From assembly GCF_003096275.1 (NCBI RefSeq), contig NZ_QENQ01000001.1:2578920-2642919 (forward strand): a stretch of DNA of 64,000 nt, written 5' to 3'. Every line of letters starts with the position of its first letter. The first letter of the stretch is position 1. Shown one piece after another: positions 53,826-62,115 of this stretch. The position numbers and the translations under genes were made by a program. Source of the DNA: Sphingomonas pokkalii (lineage in GTDB: Bacteria; Pseudomonadota; Alphaproteobacteria; Sphingomonadales; Sphingomonadaceae). The notes beneath the pieces are model-generated. The model saw nothing but the letters and a program-made list of their open reading frames with translations, did not search any database and was not told the origin of the DNA.

Positions 53826-55388
53826 TCAGTTGACCATGCGCGCGCCGTGCCAATGCTCGGCACGCAGCGCCTTCTTGTCGATCTTGCCGGCGGCGGTCCG
53901 CGGAAGGAAATCGACGAACTGCACCGATTTGGGCGCCTTCACGCCGCCCAGCCGGGCGCGGGCATGGGCGATCACGGCGGCGGCGTCGATCCCCTCGGCT
54001 ACCACCACCGCATGTACCGCCTCGCCCCATTTGTCGTGGGGCACGCCGATCACCGCGCATTCGCGCACCTGGGCAAGCTCGGTCACCGCCGCTTCGACTT
54101 CGGCGGTAAACACATTGAACCCACCGGACACTACCATGTCCTTCTTGCGATCGACGATATAGACATAGCCGTCCCGGTCCATTCGCGCGATGTCGCCGCT
54201 ATGGTGCCACCCGAACTGGCGCACTTCCGCCGTCGCTTCGGGCATCTCGAAATATTCGCGTGACACCAGCACGCCGCGCACCACGATCTCGCCCGTTTCC
54301 CCCGGGGCGAGCAGCGTGCCGTCCTCGGCCATGATCGCGACCTGGACGGAGCGCGTCGGCCGCCCGCAGCTCGCGAGCCGCTCGGGATGGTCGCCTGCGG
54401 CGGCGGCGGCGACGATCTCCGGCGGCAGCCATGTCGTGATCATTGGCGATTCGACCTGCCCATAGGCCTGGCACAGGCACGGCCCAAAGGCCTCCACCGC
54501 CAGGCGCAGCTTCTCAGGGCTGACCGGCGAGCCGACGAGCAGGAGAATGCGTAGCGAAGCCATGTCCTGCCGCCCCAGCTCAGGCGAGGCCAGCAGGCCG
54601 TACAGCGCGGTCGGCGGCAGATAGAGGTGGCTGATCCGGTGCTCCGCAATGGTCCGCAGCACCCGATCGGCATCGAAGCCAGGCAGGATCACCTGCGTCG
54701 CGCCGAGCGCCAGCGTCGCCAGCGCAACCGGCCCTGCGGCATGGGTGACTGGCGCGACCACCAGCGCCACGGGATCGTCGGTGCGGCCGCCGACCGCCTC
54801 GCCCAGCGTTTCGATCATCGTCCCCCAGCCGAGATTGGTGACGACGACTCCCTTTGACGGCCCGGTGGTGCCGCCGGTCGGGAACAGCCCGACAATCTCG
54901 TCCGGCCGGCCGAACGGGTCGGAGAAATCGGGCAGCGTTCCCGCATCCACGCCCGCGATGAACTGATCGAGCGAGGGATCGTCGCCGAGCGGCCGGTCCA
55001 GGCAGATGCAGCGGTTCAGGGTCGGCACCTGCGCGCGCAGCGCCGCCACTTCCTCGGCGGTGCTCGAATGATAGAAGATCCAGCCGCAGCGCACATAGTT
55101 GAGATAGCCGGCATTGGCCTCGATGGCGTTGCGCATGTTGACCGGCACCCACTGGCCGTTGGCACGCCAGATCGCCAGCAGCGCCACCATGATCGCGGCC
55201 GAATTCGGCCCATAAAGTGCAACCGGCGCCTGGCCGGGGAAACCCGCTGCCCGCATCGCCGCCGCGATCCGCTCGGTCAGCGCCTTCACTTCGGCGAAGC
55301 TCAGCCGCTCGCCGGTTTCGGCATCGATCAGGCAGGCGCGTTGCGGATCGCGGTCATGCCCGCGGTCGAAATAGTCGATCGATCGCAT
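53826..55388 (-). CDS. AMP-dependent acyl/aryl-CoA ligase
   Basis: A 520-residue ANL-superfamily ligase. The P-loop PTGGTTGPSKG is near residue 170, QAYGQVESP near 300, HHSGDIARMDRDGYVYIVDR near 393 and the C-terminal lysine in GKIDKK. It forms CoA esters of aromatic or aliphatic acids. A GGGGG stretch precedes the ATG at 55388, one base after the stop of the GST-like gene. Confidence 0.9.
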   Translation of the reverse strand: MRSIDYFDRGHDRDPQRACLIDAETGERLSFAEVKALTERIAAAMRAAGFPGQAPVALYGPNSAAIMVALLAIWRANGQWVPVNMRNAIEANAGYLNYVRCGWIFYHSSTAEEVAALRAQVPTLNRCICLDRPLGDDPSLDQFIAGVDAGTLPDFSDPFGRPDEIVGLFPTGGTTGPSKGVVVTNLGWGTMIETLGEAVGGRTDDPVALVVAPVTHAAGPVALATLALGATQVILPGFDADRVLRTIAEHRISHLYLPPTALYGLLASPELGRQDMASLRILLLVGSPVSPEKLRLAVEAFGPCLCQAYGQVESPMITTWLPPEIVAAAAAGDHPERLASCGRPTRSVQVAIMAEDGTLLAPGETGEIVVRGVLVSREYFEMPEATAEVRQFGWHHSGDIARMDRDGYVYIVDRKKDMVVSGGFNVFTAEVEAAVTELAQVRECAVIGVPHDKWGEAVHAVVVAEGIDAAAVIAHARARLGGVKAPKSVQFVDFLPRTAAGKIDKKALRAEHWHGARMVN

Positions 55389-55389
55389 G

Positions 55390-56142
55390 TCACCCCCAGC
55401 GGTTGATTTCGGGCCCCGGCGCCCAGACCTTCTCGGGCTCGGGAACGGTGGCGAGCGCAAGAGCGCGCGCCACCGACGGGTGCGCCTTGACGCGCGCCAG
55501 CCAAGCAGCGGTCCGCGGCCGGCCGACAAGCGCTTCGGCCGCAAGCGGCGCCATGCCGCACAGCCAGCCATAGGTTTCGAAATCAGCGAGCCCGATCGCG
55601 CCGAACAGCCAATCGCGGCCGTCCGCCAGTTGCGCCTCCACCCTGGTGACCCCGGCGGCGGTCTTGGCACGGCTATCGGCCAGCAGCGCCGCGTCACAGC
55701 GGCCCGTGACAGCCTGCTCCCAGCGTTCGGCAAGGTCGGCATTGGCGATCCCGACGGGAACGGTGCGCGGCGGCATGGCGGCGGTGCCGAGATAGGCGGC
55801 GGCAGGCGCGACGCGCTCCACCAGCCAGCGGCACCACGCCATCACCTGCCAGCGCGCATAGGGGTCGGCCGGGCGCAGGATCGCACCGCCGGCGACGTCG
55901 TCCAGGTAACAGGCCAGGAAGACGCTGTCGGTCATCGCCACACCATCGACGACCAGCACCGGGCCCTCGCCCTCCACCGAATAGTCGAGCTCGGGCGCCT
56001 GCGCGCCGGGGATGCCCCCATGCCGCTCTCCGGCGGCGAGATCGATACGCCGCAGCGCAACCTGCACGCCCGTCTCGAAGGCGGCAGCGAGAACCGCCAG
56101 CGAAGGCCCGTTCGGTTCGCCGTGATAGAGGATCGCGTTCAT
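55390..56142 (-). CDS. GST-like protein
   Basis: A 250-residue GST-fold protein with a diverged N-terminal thioredoxin-like part (ILYHGEPNGPSLAVLAAAFE) and an all-helical C-terminal domain. The glutathione site is less conserved than in LigF. It overlaps the upstream GST gene by ATGA at 56139-56142. In related bacteria adjacent GST genes form a heterodimeric beta-etherase, so this pair may do the same; that is inference. Confidence 0.75.
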   Translation of the reverse strand: MNAILYHGEPNGPSLAVLAAAFETGVQVALRRIDLAAGERHGGIPGAQAPELDYSVEGEGPVLVVDGVAMTDSVFLACYLDDVAGGAILRPADPYARWQVMAWCRWLVERVAPAAAYLGTAAMPPRTVPVGIANADLAERWEQAVTGRCDAALLADSRAKTAAGVTRVEAQLADGRDWLFGAIGLADFETYGWLCGMAPLAAEALVGRPRTAAWLARVKAHPSVARALALATVPEPEKVWAPGPEINRWG

Positions 56143-56909
56143 GCCGGTTGCTCCTCCAGCACGGCCAGGCGCTTCGCCATGTCTGTGCGGCCCAATGCCC
56201 AGCAGGCGCGGGTCGCGGGCCGGGCATAGATCGCGCGCAGCCATCGTATCAGATTCGGCGTTTGCTGGTCGTTCACTGCCTCCGGGCGCGTCGCCGGCAG
56301 GCCATAGGCGAGGTTGAAGCCATTGATGTCGGCCAGGCTGAAGCCGTCCGATGCCAGCCATTCGCGCTTGCCGAGTTCCGCCTCGAGCAGATCGATCCCG
56401 AGCGCGACCCGGCGGCGCGATTCGGCCATCTCCTCCTCGCCGAACAGGCCGTATACCGCCTTACGCCAGGACGTGCGCCGCTCGGGCAGCGGGATGCGTT
56501 CGATCGCAGCCTCGATCTCGGCGGGATCGCGCTGGCGCATCGCCGGGCCGACGAACACGCTCCAGCCGATCATCGAAAAACTGGGCGCCAGCCATTGATC
56601 CATGAACTTCATCCACCAGCGCACCCGCCAGCGCTCCACCGGATCGGCCGGCATCAGGGGCGGGCCGGCGAATGCCTCGTCGACATATTCCATGATCGCG
56701 GTGGACTCGGTCAGCACGCGGCCGCCGTGCGTCATCGCCGGAATGGTGCCCTCGGGATTGATGGCGAGATAGGCCGGCCGGTGATGGTCGAAGCCGAGCA
56801 TGTCCAGATAGTGGCTGTCAAAGGAAACGCCCTTCTCCACCAGCGCCAGCATCGGCTTGCCGGAATTGGCGTTCGGTTCCCAATGATAGAGGGTGACCCG
56901 GCCCGTCAT
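56139..56909 (-). CDS. LigF-related glutathione S-transferase
   Basis: A 256-residue GST related to LigF (LYHWEPNANSGKPMLALVEKG, INPEGTIPAM, LTESTAIMEYVDEAFA, WLAPSFSMIGW). The fungal/LigF-type layout suggests ether cleavage activity, but the substrate may differ from that of the ligF copy at 49589. It is the first gene of the unit GST-GST-CoA ligase-amidohydrolase. A strong palindrome lies about 70 bases upstream. Confidence 0.82.
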   Translation of the reverse strand: MTGRVTLYHWEPNANSGKPMLALVEKGVSFDSHYLDMLGFDHHRPAYLAINPEGTIPAMTHGGRVLTESTAIMEYVDEAFAGPPLMPADPVERWRVRWWMKFMDQWLAPSFSMIGWSVFVGPAMRQRDPAEIEAAIERIPLPERRTSWRKAVYGLFGEEEMAESRRRVALGIDLLEAELGKREWLASDGFSLADINGFNLAYGLPATRPEAVNDQQTPNLIRWLRAIYARPATRACWALGRTDMAKRLAVLEEQPA

Positions 56910-56976
56910 GCCGCCGCCTTCCGCGCGGCGAATTGCGCCCGTCCTGCCATGGTGCCCCTCCTGTACGGCCAGCCTT

Positions 56977-57001
56977 ATTTCGTATGTTCTACATACGAAA
57001 T
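56977..57001. promoter_or_regulatory. Palindromic operator, probable MarR site
   Basis: An 11-bp perfect inverted repeat (ATTTCGTATGT / ACATACGAAAT) with a 3-base centre lies between the marR gene and the GST unit. This length and AT-rich core are typical of MarR operators. The site lies 68 bases upstream of the GST start. Confidence 0.75.
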
Positions 57002-57031
57002 TCCGTCGGGGTCAATGGCTGTCGCGCAGGA

Positions 57032-57505
57032 TTATCCGTGGATGCGGCGGAGCATCTCTACCAGCAACGTCGCCTCGCCGGGGCTGAACAGCGCGCGCAG
57101 CCTATTTTCGTATTCCAGCGCACGCTGACGCGCGACCTCCAGCATCGCTCGCCCGGTCTCGGTCAGGTGCAGCGTCTGACGGCGGCGATCGGTCGCGGAG
57201 GCGCTGCGCACCACGAAACCGCGCGCCTGCAGGCGGTTGACGATCGCCATCACCGTCGCCCGGTCCATCTGCAGCAGCCGCCCGATGTCCGCCTGCGCGA
57301 TTTCCGGATGGTCGCCGATCAGCCACAGCGCCGAGAGTTGCTTCTGGGTGAGATCCAGGTCGCCCGCGCTCTCGTTGAAATCGCGGTAGAGCCGGCCATA
57401 GGCGAGCCGCAGGTGGAAGCCGATAATGCCGTCCAGCGCACCGAGGCCGTCGATGGCTGCATCTTCGGCGGCCGGGCTGGGGGTTTCCGGGGTAGAACGG
57501 GTCAT
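57032..57505 (-). CDS. MarR family transcriptional regulator
   Basis: A 157-residue winged-helix regulator. The DNA-binding core reads LTQKQLSALWLIGDHPEIAQADIGRLL, MDRATVMAIVNRLQARGFV and the wing with ATDRRRQTLHLTETG. It probably represses the two flanking units in the absence of an aromatic ligand, given the palindrome at 56977 on one side and the motif at 57574 on the other. It is divergent from the SDR pair. Confidence 0.88.
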   Translation of the reverse strand: MTRSTPETPSPAAEDAAIDGLGALDGIIGFHLRLAYGRLYRDFNESAGDLDLTQKQLSALWLIGDHPEIAQADIGRLLQMDRATVMAIVNRLQARGFVVRSASATDRRRQTLHLTETGRAMLEVARQRALEYENRLRALFSPGEATLLVEMLRRIHG

Positions 57506-57573
57506 CGCGCCTCATTGCCCGCCCCCGCCCCCCATCGTCAACGCCTTCAACGGACCAGCCCCACCCCCGAATC

Positions 57574-57592
57574 GTTTGTGTTATATACAAAT
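57574..57592 (+). promoter_or_regulatory. Shared motif in the marR-SDR intergenic region
   Basis: GTTTGTGTTATATACAAAT, with TTTGT/ACAAA arms, is a 15-of-19 match to the site at 50448. It could be an operator for the divergent marR and SDR promoters. Confidence 0.45.
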
Positions 57593-57633
57593 ACGTGGCA
57601 GCACACAGCGCATAGGACAGGATGGAGGCTTGG

Positions 57634-58554
57634 ATGCAGGATCTGGCGGGCAAGACCGCGTTCGTCACGGGCGGCGGCAGCGGTATCGGGCTGGGCATCG
57701 CGAAGGCGGTGCTCAGCGCGGGGATGAACGTGGTGATCGCCGATGTCCGCGATGACCATCTCGCGGCGGCCGCGGCGGAACTGGCAGGCGGCGCGCGGGT
57801 GCTGCCGCTGCGGCTCGACGTTACCGATCGCGCCGCCTATGCCGGTGCCGCCGACGCTGCCGAGGCACGGTTCGGGCGCATCCATCTTCTCGTGAACAAC
57901 GCCGGCGTCGCGGTTGTCGGCCCTACCGAGCTTGCCAGCTTCTCGGACTGGGACTGGGTGCTCGGCGTCAATCTGGGCGGCGTCGTCAACGGCATCGTCA
58001 CCGTGCTGCCGCGCATCCTCGCCCATGGCGAAGGCGGCCATATCGTCACGACCTCGTCGATGTCGGGGATCATGCCGCATCCCGGCGCCACCATCTATGC
58101 GACCAGCAAGGGCGCCGTCGTCAACATGATCGAGGGCATGCGCGGCGAGCTTGAGCCCAAGGGCGTGATCTGCTCGGTCTTCTGCCCCGGCGCCGTCGCC
58201 ACCAATATCGCGCAGGCGGCCCAGACGCGCCCCGCCGCACTCGCCGACACCGGCTATGCCGAGGCGGATCGGCGGCGCGCGGCGGGCGGCAACACCCATC
58301 TGTTCCAGACCAAGGAAGAAGTCGGCGAACGGGTGTTGCGCGGTATCCTTGCCGACGAGTTGTACATCCTTACGCACAGCGAGTTCCGTCAGGGGATCGA
58401 GGATCGTGCGGCGGCGATGCTGGCGGCGGTGCCCGATCTGCCGGAGAATGCCGAATACAAGGAAAGCTACAAGATCCTGTTCCGCAATCCCGCCCATGCC
58501 GCCGAGGCCCTGCGGCAGCGGGGGCTGAACGCCGGTCGGGAGATCGTCGCATGA
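57634..58554 (+). CDS. SDR oxidoreductase, LigD-like C-alpha dehydrogenase family
   Basis: A 306-residue classical SDR with TGGGSGIG at about 13-20, NNAGVA near 88 and YATSK near 157. The segment DWDWVLGVNLGGVVNGIVTVLPRI resembles LigD, LigL and LigN, which oxidise the C-alpha alcohol of lignin beta-aryl ethers before ether cleavage. The ATG at 57634 (GGAGG 5 bases upstream) matches the start of its paralogue. It overlaps the next SDR by ATGA. Confidence 0.82.
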   Translation: MQDLAGKTAFVTGGGSGIGLGIAKAVLSAGMNVVIADVRDDHLAAAAAELAGGARVLPLRLDVTDRAAYAGAADAAEARFGRIHLLVNNAGVAVVGPTELASFSDWDWVLGVNLGGVVNGIVTVLPRILAHGEGGHIVTTSSMSGIMPHPGATIYATSKGAVVNMIEGMRGELEPKGVICSVFCPGAVATNIAQAAQTRPAALADTGYAEADRRRAAGGNTHLFQTKEEVGERVLRGILADELYILTHSEFRQGIEDRAAAMLAAVPDLPENAEYKESYKILFRNPAHAAEALRQRGLNAGREIVA

Positions 58555-59459
58555 AGGATCTAGCGGGCCGTACCGCCTTTGTGACCGGCGGCGCCAGCGG
58601 CATCGGCCTGGGGCTCGCGCGCGCGCTGCTGGCGGAGGGATGCAAGGTGGCAATCGCCGATATCCGCGCGGACGCGCTCGACGCGGCGCTGAAGACGCTG
58701 GACAATGCCGAAGTGATCGCTCTCCGCCTCGACGTCGCCTCGCGCGACGATTTCGCGGCGGCGGCGGACGAGGCGGAAGCGCGGCTCGGACCGGTCAGCC
58801 TCGTGTTCAACAATGCGGGGGTGAACCTCTTCCAGACGATCGACGCCTCCTCCTATGACGACTGGGACTGGGTGATGGGCGTGAATTTCGGCGGCGTCGT
58901 CAACGGCGTCGCCACCTTCGTGCCGCGGATCAAGGCGCGTGGGCAAGGCGGCTATGTCGTCAACACCGCGTCGATGGGCGCGTTTCTGGTCGGGCCCGCG
59001 CCGGGCATCTACACCACCGCCAAATTCGCGGTGCGCGGCCTCAGCGAATCGCTCCGCTACAGCCTGGCGCCGCACGGGATCGGCGTGTCGCTGCTGCTTC
59101 CCGGCTTGGTGAAGAGCAACATCTATGCCAGCGACGAGGTGCGGCCGGAATCGCTAAAGGCCGACGCCAAGCCGACCGATGCCGCCTGGGTGGAGCGGCT
59201 GGCGGGCGTCCACCAGTCCGGCATGGAGCCCGACGTCATCGCCGCGCGCGTGATCGAGGCGATCCACGCCAATCGCTTCTACATCTTCTCGCATCCCGAA
59301 TTCCGCGACGAGGTGCGGGAAGTCTTCGACGAGATCGTCGCCGCTTTCCGCGATTATCCCCCCGATCCGGGTCTGGAGCAGCGTCTGGGCTTCGAAGCGA
59401 CGCGCCGCGCCCGCTATGCCGAGGCGCGGGCCGCCGCGCGGGGCGAGGACGGGGCATGA
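58551..59459 (+). CDS. SDR oxidoreductase, LigD-like, second copy
   Basis: A 302-residue paralogue of the preceding gene (MKDLAGRTAFVTGGASGIG, NNAGVN, YTTAKFAV, DWDWVMGVNFGGVVNG). Two adjacent enzymes would suit the two stereoisomers of an alpha-alcohol, as with the LigD/LigL/LigN set, although this is inferred. It is the second gene of the unit and faces the MFS gene across a gene-free stretch. Confidence 0.82.
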   Translation: MKDLAGRTAFVTGGASGIGLGLARALLAEGCKVAIADIRADALDAALKTLDNAEVIALRLDVASRDDFAAAADEAEARLGPVSLVFNNAGVNLFQTIDASSYDDWDWVMGVNFGGVVNGVATFVPRIKARGQGGYVVNTASMGAFLVGPAPGIYTTAKFAVRGLSESLRYSLAPHGIGVSLLLPGLVKSNIYASDEVRPESLKADAKPTDAAWVERLAGVHQSGMEPDVIAARVIEAIHANRFYIFSHPEFRDEVREVFDEIVAAFRDYPPDPGLEQRLGFEATRRARYAEARAAARGEDGA

Positions 59460-59759
59460 CGCCAAGCCTCCTCCTTTCCTCGTTCCGACTTCAACGCAGC
59501 CGGAAGAGGCTTGGCACCGGTTTCTGATACCGAGCGACGTTGGCAAGGATCCTTAAAATCATAACCCCGGCGAAAGACGGGGCCGATCAGGGTCTCACTG
59601 TCCCCTTTTCCTGACACCGACAGGCGAATGTATCCCGGCTTGCGCCGGCTTGGTACCGAGGAGCCCGTATCGATGAACGTTGGTCTGAGCCGGAGGTTTG
59701 CTAACCAAAAACGCTGACGATCGTACCGACTCGCGATGCGCGCCGAATAAATCGCGGGA
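59460..59759. other. Intergenic stretch, no gene seen
   Basis: This 300-base stretch lies between convergent units. It has no clear gene. A short CCCCG/CGGGG hairpin around 59561-59581 lacks a T-run. Confidence 0.6.
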
Positions 59760-61034
59760 TTATTGCGACGCGGCCCGCGATTGGCGATAGGCGAGCAGTA
59801 GGAACGCCGTCGCAATCACAGGTGTGACGATCATCGTCGCCAGGCCGTAGCGAAGCGATTCGACGCCATAGCGCGGAACCAGAAAGTCGCTGACGACTCC
59901 GACCACGAACGGCGCCAGCGCATTGCCGATCAGCCCGGCGGCGAAAAGCATCAGCGTCGATCCCAAGGCGCGAGCTTGAGAGCCGACGATGCCGCTTCCC
60001 AGCGCGAAGCAGGGCGCGATTCCGAGCGCGATCAGGAAAGACATGAGTCCGGCCGCGACCATCGCTCCGCCCGTGGTGGGAGCGAAAACGAACAACAATA
60101 GAAACGGTGTGGCGAGCGGCGTGGCCACCAGCGGCACCATCAGCCCGGCGCGCTCACTTCTCCGCCACACAATCAAGCGGTTCGCGATGATGCCGCCGAT
60201 CATCGTGCCGGCGATCCCGCCAAATCCAACCGCCGGCCCGATTACCGCGCCGACCTGCGCCAGCGGGACCCCATGGCTCCGCTGCAGAAAGGCGGGCCCC
60301 CAGGTGCCCAGCACGGCGCCGATCGTGCTGAGGAAACCGATGGCGAGTGAAAGTGTGACGAAGCCGGGCGTCCGCAGCACATGGGAAAGCGCCCGGCCTG
60401 GGCCCTCGATCTCCGCTGCCGGGTCGAGCTTGATATCATCGCGCTGGCGCTCTGGGTCCCGCACAACCACCATCATCGCGAGCAGAAGAACGAATCCGCC
60501 AATCCCGCAGATCACGAACATCCACCGCCAGCCATGCACCGATGCCAGCACCCCCGCCAGGATCGAGCCGCCGATCAACCCGACGAAGGTACCCGAGTGG
60601 AAAAATGCCACCGCGCCCGGGCGCTTGGCAGGCGCACGTAGGTCGCCGATCATCGACAGCGCCACGGGAAACACGGTCGCCTCGCCGATGCCGACTAGCA
60701 CCAGCGCCGCGGCAAGGCTGGAAAAGCCGCTGGCCGCGCCGATCAACGCGGTCGCCGCCGACCAGATCGCCACCCCGCCGAGCAGGATCAGCTTGCGGTT
60801 GCCACGATCGACCCAGTGGGCGATCGCCAGCCCCGCGAACAGGTTGAACGCGATGAAGATGGCGCCGTTCAGCAGCGACATCTGCGTATCGGTGAGCAGC
60901 AGATCGTGTTTCACGGGATCGACGACGACGCCCAGCAGCGCGCGATCCCCCCAGCTGAGGGTGTTGGCGAGGAACAGCGCCAGCAGCGTCGTCTTCGCTC
61001 GCCAGTCGCCCGCATCCGATTGGTGTCTCGTCAT
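59760..61034 (-). CDS. MFS transporter
   Basis: A 424-residue major facilitator protein with about 12 helices. The N-terminal LALFLANTLSWGDRALLGVVVDPV and the loop segment AHWVDRGNRKLILLGG are typical of the spinster-like/aromatic-acid transporter families in sphingomonads. It is the last gene of the unit MBL hydrolase-fumarylacetoacetase-amidohydrolase-MFS, 34 bases after the amidohydrolase stop. Import of an aromatic acid or a ring-fission product is likely. Confidence 0.85.
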   Translation of the reverse strand: MTRHQSDAGDWRAKTTLLALFLANTLSWGDRALLGVVVDPVKHDLLLTDTQMSLLNGAIFIAFNLFAGLAIAHWVDRGNRKLILLGGVAIWSAATALIGAASGFSSLAAALVLVGIGEATVFPVALSMIGDLRAPAKRPGAVAFFHSGTFVGLIGGSILAGVLASVHGWRWMFVICGIGGFVLLLAMMVVVRDPERQRDDIKLDPAAEIEGPGRALSHVLRTPGFVTLSLAIGFLSTIGAVLGTWGPAFLQRSHGVPLAQVGAVIGPAVGFGGIAGTMIGGIIANRLIVWRRSERAGLMVPLVATPLATPFLLLFVFAPTTGGAMVAAGLMSFLIALGIAPCFALGSGIVGSQARALGSTLMLFAAGLIGNALAPFVVGVVSDFLVPRYGVESLRYGLATMIVTPVIATAFLLLAYRQSRAASQ

Positions 61035-61068
61035 CCGCCCCTCCTCCCCTAGCCTGCCTTGTTCCGTG

Positions 61069-62115
61069 TCAGCCGACCGTCAGCCCCAGCAGCGCCGCCG
61101 CGTTCAGCCCCAGGATCTTCGCCTGTTCCTCGTCGGAAAGTCGCCGGTGGAAGCCAACGGGATCGGGCTCGGCCATGTCGAACGGATAATCAGTGCCGAG
61201 GCACAGCCGGTCGGCGCCATGCGTGCGCACCAGGCTGTCGAGCTGGTCCTGGTCGAACACCAGCGTATCCAGCCACAGCTTGCGCAGATAGCTGGAAGGC
61301 GTGTGGCGGCAATGCTCCGAACAATCCGCTCGGGCGCGCCAGCCATGGTCCATCCGCCCCCAATAGCCGGGCATATAGCCACCGCCATGCGCGACGCAGA
61401 TCCTGAGCGCCGGGTGCGCATCCAGCACCCCGCCGAAAATCAGGTGCCCGATCGCCAAGGTGGATTCGAGCGGATTGCCGATCAGATTGTTGAAATAATA
61501 TTCGCTCATCCGCTGCGCGTGCGTAAAGCCGAGCGGGTGGAGGAACACGAGCACGCCCAGTTCCTCGGCCGCCGCCCAGAACGGGCGGAACTGCGGATCA
61601 TGCAGGTCGACGCCGTTGACGTTGGAGCTGATCTCGACGCCGCGCAGGTCGAGTTCGCGAACGCAGCGGCGCATTTCCGCTACGGCCAGTTCCGGCGCCT
61701 GGAGCGGCACCGTTCCCATGCCGACGAATCGATCCGGATGGGCAGCGACCGCCGCCGCGATGCCGTCATTCACCGCGCGTGCCGCCTCGCGCCCGGTTTC
61801 GGCGTCGGTGTAGTAGAAATATTGACCGGGGCTCGGGGAAATCGCCTGCACGTCGATGCCCATGCGGTCCATGTCCGCCAGCCGCGTGTCGACGGTGTTG
61901 AGCGTCCGGCCCATGCTTGCGAACATGGCCCGGTTCACCTCATTGGTCCGGGCACTGGTGAAATCGTTGATCCCCGGCGGCGGGCCGGGATAGCGGTCCT
62001 GGACGATCGCGTCCGCGGCGGGAATGCCCAAATGGCAATGGATGTCGACGGTAAGGTGCCGCCCCCGCGCGGCGACACGGATCGGCCGGCGTTCGCCGCA
62101 GGTGGTGATGGTCAT
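61069..62115 (-). CDS. Amidohydrolase family 2 protein (ACMSD/decarboxylase-like)
   Basis: A 348-residue metal-dependent TIM-barrel enzyme. DIHCHLG near residue 25, RFVGMGTVPLQAPELA, FLHPLGF, CVAHGGGYMPG and LGTDYPFDM make up the zinc site expected for ACMSD-like decarboxylases. It could decarboxylate or hydrolyse a ring-fission product. The start overlaps the fumarylacetoacetase stop by ATGA at 62112-62115. Confidence 0.87.
   Translation of the reverse strand: MTITTCGERRPIRVAARGRHLTVDIHCHLGIPAADAIVQDRYPGPPPGINDFTSARTNEVNRAMFASMGRTLNTVDTRLADMDRMGIDVQAISPSPGQYFYYTDAETGREAARAVNDGIAAAVAAHPDRFVGMGTVPLQAPELAVAEMRRCVRELDLRGVEISSNVNGVDLHDPQFRPFWAAAEELGVLVFLHPLGFTHAQRMSEYYFNNLIGNPLESTLAIGHLIFGGVLDAHPALRICVAHGGGYMPGYWGRMDHGWRARADCSEHCRHTPSSYLRKLWLDTLVFDQDQLDSLVRTHGADRLCLGTDYPFDMAEPDPVGFHRRLSDEEQAKILGLNAAALLGLTVG

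Noticed and set aside
51648..54263. Plus-strand open frame of about 870 codons crossing three genes
   Set aside because: It runs through the GMC, amidohydrolase and ligase genes in an unused frame; it has no recognisable domain and would contradict all three.
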